DNA of 64,000 nt from Haemonchus contortus (lineage: Eukaryota > Nematoda > Chromadorea > Rhabditida > Trichostrongylidae), in the NCBI GenBank assembly GCA_000469685.2, contig LS997567.1:13229974-13293973 (forward strand), written 5' to 3'. Within the stretch, counting starts at the first letter, position 1. Every line of letters starts with the position of its first letter. The translations under genes were made by a program, and so were the position numbers. The notes beneath the pieces are model-generated. The model did not search any database, was not told where the DNA came from, and was given only the letters and a program-made list of their open reading frames with translations. Positions 43,101 to 55,100 of this stretch are shown piece after piece.

Positions 43101-46100
43101 TCAGGCTTAATGTGGAAATTATGCCCTACTCGGACCGTAACTTGTAGACCAACAACGAGTTTCATCTCAAAGCATGGACAATTTTCACTTCATTTTTTCG
43201 GAAAAAAAACGCTTTGCCTATATAAGTGATAAAGCCACTTCGTGTTTCCCGTCGCGTTCCATTTTCACCTTACAGAATTGCTTCATTTGTGTACTGTTTT
43301 CCGATTTCAGGTAAAAAGTTAAGGAATGTTGCTATCCGCTTTCGAAAAAAGTCAAATTCTCGTAAAAAGAACAGGGACCGTCAAATCGAAGAATCGCTCG
43401 AGATCTAGGCCAAAGCCAAGCAGTTGTCGTAATTTCGTCAGGAAACTGTAGGGTCTGGTACCAAGAGAAGTACGAAACGTCCTTCGTTACTCTTGGAAGG
43501 ATATAAGCGAAAATTTTGAGAGAGAAGCGTCGAATACGGCGAAGTCGTGTGGGGAAATCAAGTCCTCTTCCAAGCTCAATGTCCCAATGTCTACTGTTTG
43601 GAACGTGATAGAAAAGGCTGAGTTTGTCGCTGAGGGAAATGAGGGAGGCATTCTTTATAACCGAAAAGCATCAAGCACCGGGTCGCTTTTGCCGGGAATT
43701 GCATCCAAACCAACAGGAGTAAGGTGCCTTTTCATGCTTGTCTTTTATACTTCTTCCTCTGGATGTTTCATTCTCCAAGTTGTTCCTTTCGATGGAAAAA
43801 AGTTTAACTGTGATGCCTCAGATGGGAGTTGGTTCCACTGGCACGATGTGAGAAAGGATAAACTTCGGTTTTCAAGACGAAATTTCGAGGGAGGAGGAGT
43901 TATGGTATGAGCAGCAACTTCTTCCCGTTACATCTTCATTTATGGTTTGTTTTAAAAAAAACGCAGCTCTTCCGTGCTCTTCTTCCTTTTTGGTGCCAGA
44001 ATCGGCAGTAGAACCTTGTATTCATACAGGACAATGCCCAATTCACGTCAGCCTGAGCATCAGGTCTGGTTTAGTCGGCACCAATTCGACCTTTTGCCCT
44101 AGCCAGCCAACAGCCCTGATTTGAATACAATGGAGAACGTATGGGGATTCATGGTAAGGAAGATTCATGAAGGAAACAAGCAACTCGGAGGCATCAAAAG
44201 AAATAAGAAGGACGCAATTGTTGATGCTTGGCACCAAGTTGGCCGGGAACTCCTTGATAGCTTTTACTTGAGCTTGGACAATCGTTTTTGAGGTGATTCG
44301 AAGGAACGAGGACCCTATGGATTATTGATCACGCAATTTTCTCCTTCTTATTATTTAGTTGCTGAATAAATTGATTTGTTTAGTGGCTTTATCATTTTGC
44401 AACATAGGCAAAGTGATCTTTTCCGAAAAAAAAATAAAGTGAAAATTCTACTTGTTTTGACATGGAACTCGTTGTTGGTCTACAAACTACGGTCCGATTA
44501 AGGCACAATTTCCATGTTGAGTCCTCTCCTGAAGTACCCTGAAACGTGAGTTTTGGTGAAAATCATGGGTGCTTAATGATTATGCAAAGCAGTGTAGGTC
44601 TCCATTCGAAGTACCGTGGGAAGTTGGCCATCGTTCCCTGGTACGTGAAGGTGCGGAAAGTCCATTAATCGCATAAGGACTAAAGTTGTTTGCACAACCT
44701 CACATCTTCAATTAGAAATTTCGATTAATGTTGTGAAGTTGTGAAGCTTTTAAACGAGCAGATAATCTCGGCTAAATTGGTGTTTGCGACGCTCTCCATT
44801 CCGCTGATGCTGCTGCGGTCGCATATTCCAAGAAACAGCTTTCGTGAGCAGCTTGTTGGCGGGAGTAGACCTACTTATCGATCATTCCGATAGCATTCCT
44901 GCGATTTTCAATTCTCCTGTTCAATTCTGCCGTGTGTGGGAGCTCAGGTGCGAATCAGTCAATTCACTTCTAGATGCGAAGCGGTGTGGCTGTGACATAG
45001 TGTGACTCAAGAATTTTTATAGCACGAAAAGCAGATACTTCATGAACGCTCATGTGTGGGATGAGAAACTTCGAAAAAGAACGTTTACATGAACTCATGT
45101 TTTACAGCAAGGCGACTTTTTTGGCTTTCAAGTAGAGTTTATCTCTTACCGGAGCCATCATCATCTTCGTGAGGAACATTTCACACATTTCCGCGTCACG
45201 TGGTAAATGTTTTGGCCTGTTGTGGGAACTAATAGGAGTCTTCAATGAAAAAACGAGAATAAGTGATTTCTGGAGGTCCTTTGTACTCTACTGAGCTCTA
45301 TTTAGTGAGATCAAACAGCAACTTAAGGACTCTAGAGCATCCCCTCTCACCACTGATGACTAGTTTTCGCGGTGCTTACAGGAAATTGCAGCGGATTCTC
45401 GGATAGATTCCTTCAGCAATGTGTGGCATCAACTTTTCATTTAGAATGAATTGTTTTCTTCACAAGCAAAGTACATAAATGGGTTAAGAACATCACTTTT
45501 TCGAAAGAAATCCGACTGGTCATGAATGACTTAAAACTGATCCGGTCTTTTGTTGAATTTTTCCTCGCGAATTGCAATCTGTACGCTTCATGTTTGGGGC
45601 CAGGAGTGTAGAGCACGCTTTGCAGCAATCGGTGAATGTTCCAGAGTTCAGTAATTCACTTTCAGTTCTTCATGGCCAACTCATGATTTTTTTCATGCAA
45701 TACCGAGGCCCAAAGACAATCTCTGATGACCTCCCAATTCATCCTGATGTTTTTATATACAAACAGGGTGTTCCAAAGTTATAGGCGCCAATTCATGGTA
45801 ATGTATTTAAAGCTCCCCAGCCGAGAATGACAAAGGAGCTTTATGCACATTAGCTATCATTATGCAATACAACATGCTACAATCAAATTTCAAAGTACTC
45901 CCCCCCCCCCCCGCCCCCATGAGCGTGAATAAAGGCCTACAGTTTACTCTCGAGCTCCTCTCATTGTGCACGCAGGTATCTTCCTCCACGTTTTCCCAGT
46001 CGTTTTTTGACTCCTGCTTTCTAGGACTCCAAACTTGGGCTGCAAAGCCGACAGAGGAGGACCTGTCGGCGGAGGAGTCAAGTGAGTCGCCATCTGGAAT

Positions 46101-49100
46101 ATAGGATGGCCAATCCTCTTTGCTAACGAAGTCGGGCAGCTAGCGTCTCCTGTTCGACTAGTTCTGTGGGCTGGAGTACCGTCCTGCTGGAAGTACCACA
46201 AAATATTTCATGGACCAAAATCGGATTAGCGCTTCATTGGATCCATCGGCATACTCTTCGGGTACAAATCTTTATCATTTTTCATGCCGGCACAGACGAA
46301 ACCACGGGCGTCTTACCTCTGCCAAAAACTCTCTCGAAAAACATTCTGCTGTTCTTAGAATCACTGTTTTGTGAAAGATTACGCGTCCGTTGTTTATAGC
46401 CAAAAGGCGATCGTTTTGTTTGTTGAGAATTGCTTTTTTTTCGTAAAAACTTTTTGACCAAAGAAAACGATGAAATGTTGCGTGTCTCCACTTGAGCGAG
46501 TAGCACCTTTCCGCATTTTTCGACTCTACTCGACCTATTGAGCTTGGGAACGGAGTGGCATTTCTGCATAAGATTGGATCGCCATGAAGCTTCTGCCTGA
46601 CAGTCCGCCCCACCGACAACCTCAATAAGTTCTGCTGCTTTGCCATGCTTTTGATTGATCACCCAGGATCACGATCGACTCGCGAACGGATCATTTTAAT
46701 AGCCCTATCTTCGGAAATAATGGCCTTTCTCCCTCTTCCTGATCTTTCTCAGAACCTTCTTTGTGTGGTTTGATAGCTTTCCCTGCGGATATTATAGGAA
46801 TCACAAGGATTTTTATAGGGATATTCCGCCTCTCGCATGCCATTGATTGCAAGTGGCATTGAATGGGCCTCCACTATCTGAAAGATGTTGAGAGTTTTAC
46901 TTCACTAACCAAGCAGATTGCAAAAAATCTACTAGTGCAACTAATTAATACTGGTGTGGTGCAATCCACTCGTCGATGTAACGAGGTCGCCTCGCGTAGG
47001 GGGCGGAACCTACACCGGCGCGGTCCCGTGGACGAGACACGCTATAATAGCCTACCATCATGATGGGAGAGATAGAAACTTGTAAAAGGCAAGTAAAAAA
47101 CGATGGAGCATGCACCTTTACAGAAGGATTGCGTTTATTAGATCGAAACATTTTGAATTTACTCTTATTTTGAACGAATTGATAAGTAAAAAGTTGATCT
47201 ATGAAGTGAGTTCTAATCTCGAAGGGACCCCACCTACTTCACGGTGAAGCCATGGACTAGTGCAAATCTCATTTGGTCCGTCTCAACTGAAGGGTACTTA
47301 AGCGATCGCACCGAAATGCATCTTTCATAGTCCACGACGATCGTGCGACTAGTCGCTCGATCGGTCGAGGAGGCCGCGCTAGTTATGGGTGCCGCCGTGG
47401 ACGGTTCCGAGCAGATCGCGCGATCAGTCGACCAGTCGCGCGATCAGTCGAGCGACCAGTCGCGCGATCAGTCGAGCGACCAGTCGCGCGATCAGTCGAG
47501 CGACCAGTCGCGCGATCAGTCGAGCGACCAGTCGCGCGATCAGTCGAGCGACCAGTCGCGCGATCAGTCGAGCGACCAGTCGCGCGATCAGTCGAGCGAC
47601 CAGTCGCGCGATCAGTCGAGCGACCAGTCGCGCGATCAGTCGAGCGACCAGTCGCGCGATCAGTCGAGCGACCAGTCGCGCGATCAGTCGAGCGACCAGT
47701 CGCGCGATCAGTCGAGCGACCAGTCGCGCGATCAGTCGAGCGACCAGTCGCGCGATCAGTCGAGCGACCAGTCGCGCGATCAGTCGAGCGACCAGTCGCG
47801 CGATCAGTCGAGCGACCATTCGCGCGATCAGTCGAGCGACCAGTCGCGCGATCAGTCGAGCGACCAGTCGCGCGATCAGTCGAGCGACCAGTCGCGCGAC
47901 TGGTCGCGGACTATGAAAGATGCCAAACACGTACGAAATCGGCTGAGTGGTGCGTTGCGTGCTGCGTGCGCGTGGGCCTCTAATGGGGTCACGCGCGATT
48001 CACGCGTGACCCCGTTAGAGGCGCACGCGTGAATCGCCCCCCCTCCCCGATTAATAACGTAATAATACATGGAAAGAATTTAATAAATTACTTCTGCCAT
48101 AGACGTTCTTGAATATTGGCTCCCATATTTTGGGACACCCTGCACATAGCTACATTCTTGACGTCAACGACGTTGCTTGATTCCTTCCATTGCAGAGTAG
48201 CAAAGTTACTCCTCAATGAAGTGAGCAGATTCATGCAGAGCCGAATCATGACTTTTCTCCTAAGAAATGAAGTAACGGTCTCGAGAAATAATGGCCATTT
48301 CTTCAAAAATCAGATGCGCGTTGCCTATTAGGCGGAGCGAATCGAAGATCCGAACAGCAAGTGAGATTTCCTATCACTTTGGACTAGCCTCATACCGAAT
48401 AATGTCACGTAATTTTCTTTAAATTTGTGCGATAACTTGGCAACTTGTGATTTGTAGACGTGGTTTAGTGCTGAGAATTTTGGTAATGGTTGTTTTTTTT
48501 AGAATTGAAATACTCGCAACTTGGAGGGGTGTTACCATTTTGCGTGGTATTGTAGGCTACCTTTTATGGTATCCATTAGGTTAATGGCCGTCGTTCCACT
48601 GGAAAGGTCGCAAGTTTTGAGTCCGATCGAATGGAATGAGCAGCAGAGGATAATGGATGCTGCTCGGGTCCCCTTTGGTAGACGACTCTTTAGGTTGGGC
48701 GAAGAGGTTGAATCCAGGATTTTGTATCCCTTCTTCGGAAAGATACCGTAACCGGTCTCAAGCCAGAATGGTCTTTTCGTTATTGTACGCAGCCATTCAT
48801 TGACGGTATTCCGATCAAACTGAAAGTCCAGACTTCAGCAATGACGGCTTTTAATAGGTGTCTAACTACCTTACTCATCTTATATTTTACTTTGGTAAGG
48901 AATTCTTTTAATAGGGACTGCGAAACGAAACAAGAAGGAGTCCATGTTCGACTTCTTTCAGTCTTGGCATAATTATTACACTTAAGTCCGTTGTATAGCT
49001 TTATTGGGCCAACATTTCGGCACCTTCGCCTTCGTTAGAGCCTAAAATAGTCTAAAGCACTCGTGTCCTGCTGGCTCACACGCCTTAACAGAAACTCCAA

Positions 49101-52100
49101 GAATGCTCAACTAGAATAGCAAACTCTTAACGATATTGATCGAGGAGGCAAACACTGCTCACCTTGAAGTCCGCCGCTAAGGGAGAGTGACCACCCTCGT
49201 ACTATCTTCACCCAAAAGTAACAAGAATACCTCCCTCTGACGTTATCGTAGATCAAAGGTCGCAAAGGCCGAGCAAGGATGAGTTCACGGGTTACGGCTA
49301 CGCACTCATCTTTTCTGTTCATTTGGGGGTCCTCAGCCGTGATCCGGAGCGCTTCCAGTGTTTTTCGTGCCGCGATTTCGGATTCAAGCGCTAATATGGA
49401 CACTAAAACTTTTCAGAGAAATTCTGCGTGGTACGAAGTTCTAAGATTCTAAGAAGGTATACGTTCTTGATCCAACTAGCCCATTTGGAAATTCCTTGAC
49501 CCGAACACACAATGGGCGACTTCTTTCTCCTATGTACTCACATCCACAGCTTTGACAGCGTACAGAGTAGACTACTCCCACCTTCATGCAGTCACCGTCT
49601 CTGCCATGAGGGCATTTCACACAGTTGGGAGTGTTGCATACGGTGTCATAGAGTTGATTGCGAACAAGAAATCTTTGAAGGGTGTTCGGAGGTATTTCTG
49701 TAACTCTTACCTTGGAGATGTAACTCTTATCTTGGAGATGATGTAAGAATTACAGAAATGGAGAAATGAACAGAAAAGATGTGTGTAGCCGTAACCCGTA
49801 AACTCGCACCCTTCCTCGACCTTTGTGACTTAATCTGCGATGAGGTCAGAGAGAGGTGCTTTGTTATTTCTGGTGAAGCTAGTGCGGAGCGGTCGTTGTG
49901 CCTTGGCGGCGGATTTCAAGGTAAACAATTTTGCCTCTTCGATCAATATCGTTGAGAGTTTGCTATGCTAGTTGAGCATTCTTGGAGTTTTTGTTAAGGC
50001 GTGTGTGCGAGCGGGCCACGAGTGCTTTAGACCATTTTAGGGTCTGACGAAGGCGAAGGTGCCGAAACGTTAGAAGGCGAAGGTGTCGAAACGTTAGCCG
50101 TATGAAGCCATACAGGGTGTCCCAAAATCATTGGCGCCGACTTATAGCAATATATTTGAAACTTCTCAGCTGCTAAAGACGATGGAGTTACTAAGCACGC
50201 TAGCTAACACTATGTGCTACAACATGCTAAAGTTGCATTTCAAAATATCCCCCGTGAGCGCGGATAGAAGTCAAAGTTTGCTCTCGACTTGATCGCATGT
50301 GGCACGCAGGTGTCCTTCTCCATTTCTTCCCAGCCGTTCCCCAGCTTGTGCATTCTAGGACTCCAAACTGGGACTGCAAACTCAACAGGTCCTCTTCTAA
50401 TCAGGTACCATTCGTAGGAGTCAAGTGACTCAAGTTCTGGAAAATAGGATGACCATTCCTCCTCACCAATGAAGTCGGGCAGCTGTCGTCGGCACCACTC
50501 GCGGACAGGCTTGGCTCTGTGGGCTAGAGTCACGTCCTGCTGGAAGGACTACGAGATGTTTCAGAAAACGTAGTCTGATCAGTGCTTCAGTACTTCCATC
50601 AGTACGCTGTTTGAGTACTGGTCTTGGTCAATTTTCACGCCTGCACCAAAGAAACCGCGAGCGGCTTACTTTGTTGGGTTACCAGTGGAAAGTTGTATTT
50701 AGGGCGTGTAACAAAGGTTTATTACGACGCCTAGTACAATGATCGACCATAATAATACATTCACGCGGATTATATACACAATATGTGGGCGGTCCTCAGA
50801 TACCGTATGGCCACTGGACCTTAGGGTGCCCATGGCGGTACTCAAGCTCGGGGTTGATTGCACACTTATGTTACCGCCAGGTCATGCCTGTGGTCTCAAC
50901 TCAAGAGATACTCATGTCAAGTTATGCCTATGGTTAATATGTTGAACTAGCATGTTGTCACTCATTCTTGTAAACGCTAGTTCTAATATGAACATAGATA
51001 TGGTTATGAATCCACAACACTGGGACGGGGCGAAAAATAGCGGTAGCTACATAGATGTGCATAATAACATTATTATTGCTTACGTAAAACCAATTGTGTA
51101 ATACAATTACAATATCAGACAACCAAGTACCAAATTTACGATGTGACAACAACATTAATTATAACAATACAAATTTCATTATTCATGATAATTTACGAAT
51201 GGCTGTCGTTTGCAGACTCGTCGTTAGCTGGAGACGCTGGTGTTGAGAGGAAGTTGGTTCTTTGCACCTCTTGGTGTCTGACATCTCACGGGAGCGTCAG
51301 CTTTCTTCCTCGATGATGAAGGCGGTTTCCTTGAAGTAGTGGCTCTTGCTCTATATGTTGTAGATTCGCCATTTTGGTCGTGTGATGAAGAGTGTATTTG
51401 TTGGATCCCGGGCTTTGACCCTATCTTGATCTCGCCCCGCGGGTCAAGCGCCCTGTCGGTGATCACTGAGACCCTAGATCGGAGTATGACCACTGATCGT
51501 ACCGCCCCTTTCGTACCGTATATAAGGCCCTATTGTTACTAGTATTTATTTTTACAACTCACTGCAATAAATCGTCTTCTAATTGCTGTTCGACGACACA
51601 ACACTGGCGATCAGGACTCAAGAAGATGGACGCGCTCCCTGCCGTACTCCAAGCCGTGCAGAAGCAACTGGACCTCCAAGGAGCCGTAATGCAACTTATG
51701 GAGAAGATGTCCACTTCACCTACCTGCTCCGTTCCTGTCGTCATGAAGGACAAGCACACAATCTTCGACTCGCTGCACCGCCGAATCGAGAAGTTCATCT
51801 ATGATCCAGACCGAGGTCGAACCGTCGATATATGGCTCAGAAGATAAAAAGACTTATTCGACAACGAGTGCGACGATCTCGAAGAGAAGGACAAAACCCG
51901 ACTACTCGTCTCACGCCTAGACGACGATTGTCATCAAATGCTGACTGCAGCTATTGCTCCTAAACAACCGTCTGAACTTTCATGGAATGAAGTTCTGGAG
52001 GTGCTGGAACGCCAGTTCGGATCGGCGAAAACCTTATTTCGCCGTCGATTTGAATGTTTCAAGATGAGGTACGAAGGTCAGGAGTTCAACAACTACGAGC

Positions 52101-55100
52101 TCCTTGTCAAGACGAAGTGCACGGATGCCAAACTGGATACCATCGACTTCGACGGTTTACAATGTCTGCTTTACGTCGCTGGATTCCAAGGACCTGACTC
52201 CGCCGACTATCGTACACGTCTGTTGCGGAAGCTGGACCAGTCTGAAAAGGTCACGCTTAAAGACCTGACAGCAGAGTGCCAGCTGATCAAGTCCTACAAA
52301 GAGGACTCACGTATGCTCGAGGCGTCTCATCAGTCAACTTCATTCGTCACAAGAAGCGGTTTCGGAGCAAGAAGAAGTCCAAGTCAAGTGAACGGCGGAA
52401 GAAGGAGTTGAATGATCTTCACAGCAGTGAATGGAAACCACAAGGTGGTCCGACCACCAACCGGCGCCGACACCGGCACATCAATAACGTCATTGCCGCC
52501 TTGAAGAAGGATGACCATCCACACTTGGACGTAGCCATAAATGGTCACCCAGCACAACTTCTACTGGACACTGGCTCAGAGATCATCATTATCTCTGAGT
52601 CGACATGGAAGCTGCTGGGATCTCCTCAACTCCAGAGCACCGATGTCACCGGATATGTGGCCAATGGAACTCCACCCAAAATTCGTGGATACTTCAAAAC
52701 GGACTTTACCGTTGCCAACTCATCTGGAGGACGTTTCAATGGTCGTGGAACCTGCTTCGTAACCGAGGACAACTGCAGTGTCTTCGGAATGCCATGGATC
52801 AAACAACTACCAGATCTCTACAGAGCAGTCAGGAGATACCAGGTTCATCGGACGATTGTCGTGGATCACGTCGCTACATCTCGCGATGCCATTGTTGCCA
52901 AATTGAAGGCAATGTTTCCGGACGTCTTCAAATCAGGCCTTGGACGCTGCACGACAACGAAGGCTACACTCAAGCTGAGAACTGACGCTCTACCAGTATT
53001 TAAGAAGAAACGTCCCGTACCGTACGCCAACGTCGCGGTCCTTGACAAGGAAATCAATCGACTATTGGCAGAAGACGTGCTCTCGCCCGTCACCTATTCG
53101 AAGTGGGCTGCACCCATCGTCGTGGTCAAGAAAGCAAATGGAACTCTGCGCTTATGCGCTGACTATTCCGCTGGCCTCAACGACGCCTTGATGCTGCACC
53201 AGCACCCACTACCCACGCCCGAGGACGTGTTCACGAGACTGAATGGCGGGACTATATTCACGCAGATTGATTTTGCCGACGCCTATTTGCAAGTGGAGGT
53301 CAACGAAGCTTTGAAAGAACTATTGACGATCAATACCCATAGAGGGCTGTTTCGCTATAATCGTCTTCCTTTCGGAATTGAATCTGCATCCGGAATATTC
53401 CAACAGATCATGGATTCAATGACTGCCGGACTAGAGGGATGCGCCGCATATCTGGACGATGTTATCGTCACAGGTCGCACAATAGAGGAACATGCCGCCA
53501 ACTTGGAAGCTCTGTTCGAAAGGATCAATCGGTTCGGCTTCCGCGTTCGCATGGAAAAATGTAGCTTCCTTATGCCTCAGATTCGCTATTTAGGCAACAT
53601 CATTGATGCAGATGGACGTCGTCCAGATCCTGGCAAGGTAGAAGTCATCAAGAAGATGCCGCCTCCCCAAGACATTCAGCAAGTACGGTCGTTCTTAGGA
53701 CTTCTCAACTACTACGGCGCCTTCGTCCAGGAAATGCACCAGCTTCGCGCACCATTGGACAAACTACTCAAGAAGGATGCGCACTTCAGCTGGTATCCCG
53801 GATGTCAGCGGGCCTTCGATCGCGCCAAGGAAATCCTTTCGTCGGACTTACTGCTCACCCATTACGACCCCTCAAAAGAGATAGTCGTCGCAGCCGATGC
53901 CTCTGAATATGGGATAGGAGCAGTTATATCGCATCGCTTCTCAAATGGAACCGAGAAACCGATCTACCACGCCTGTCGAACTTTGACAGCCGCCGAGAGG
54001 AACTATGGACAAGTGGAGAAGGAAGGGCTAGCACTAGTCTTCGCTGTGCGGAAATTTCACCGGTACCTCCATGGAAGACAATTCAAGCTCTTGACGGACC
54101 ACAAACCGCTGCTAGCCATCTTCGGAAATAAGAAAGGCATCCCCGTCTACACGGCAAACAGGCTTCAGCGATGGTCCCTACTCATGCTCAATTACAACTT
54201 CACAATTGAGCATCGCACTTCAAACAACTTCGGTCAAGCGGACGGCTTATCTCGTCTCATTGCCGAACAGACGACCCCGCCGGAGGATGTTACCATGGCC
54301 AAAATCAATGTCGATGCCGTCAATCTCTTCATGGATGCGTCCACCAAACTACCAGTTACAGCCGATGCCGTGGCCGAAGAAACGCTCAAGGACATTCAGC
54401 TGAAAGAAGTTCTCCAATGTGTTCAGACAGGAAGATAGCCGAAGAAGCCGAAGAGCGAACTACTTCGCTTCAACTCGATGCGCAGCAGCCTGACCAAACA
54501 TCGAGGATGTCTACTGTTCGGGGATCGTATCGTCATTTCGAAGAAACCGCAAGCCGCCGTTCTCACGGACCTTCACGATGGTCACCCTGGGATGTCCAGG
54601 ATGAAGATGCTAGCCAGAGAATACTGCTACTGGATCAACATCGACAAGGATATCGAGGAGAAAGTGTCATGCAATCGTTGCCAGGAAGTCGCCAAAAGGC
54701 CGGTGACAACTACTCTCTGCCCGCGGCCTATCGAAGACAGACCATGGGACCGCGTTCATGCAGACTTCGACGGACCTTTCGATGGGCGGATGTTTCTGGT
54801 CGTCGTGGACGCCTTTTCCAAGTGGCCGGGGATTGTGGAGATGTCGCCTACATCATCTCCTGCAACGATCAAGGAGCTCCGCCAACTCTTTTCACAATTT
54901 GGGTATCCACAGACGCTCGTCACGGATAGTGGAACGCAGTTTACGTCTCGAGAATTCAGCGGCTTCTGCAATCGGAATGGAATAAAACATCTTCGTTCAC
55001 ATCCGTTCCATCCACAATCGAATGGCCAGGCCGAACGCTTTGTGGACACATTCAAGCGAACTCTGTACAAGCTCAGAGGGGAGGGAACGGTACAAGAAGC

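Larger units (their letters stand above)
46970..48075. mobile_element. Insertion carrying a 24-bp minisatellite with inverted flanks
   Basis: This is the segment present in the element at 45763-48142 but absent from its relative. It contains inverted flanks CATCTTTCATAGTCC (47322-47336) and GGACTATGAAAGATG (47909-47923) around a 24-bp tandem array, and a GC-rich hairpin near its right end (47974-48027). No known transposase is encoded; its class is unknown. Confidence 0.5.
45763..48142 (-). mobile_element. Tc1/mariner family B element split by a 1.1-kb insertion
   Basis: The left end ACAGGGTGTTCCAAAGTTATAGGCGCC (read as ACAGGGTGTTCC plus TATAGGCGCC) and the right end TTTTGGGACACCCTG match the element at 29963-31235. 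Internal blocks align in order until 'gcaactaattaata' at ~46950. The match resumes at 'aatttaataaatta' (~48078), so about 1.1 kb was inserted. A C homopolymer is at 45900-45912. Confidence 0.7.

Noticed and set aside
47343..48032. 229-codon frame with DQSRDQSS repeats
   Set aside because: The frame stays open only because the 24-bp unit is divisible by three; it sits in an insertion within a transposon with no gene structure.
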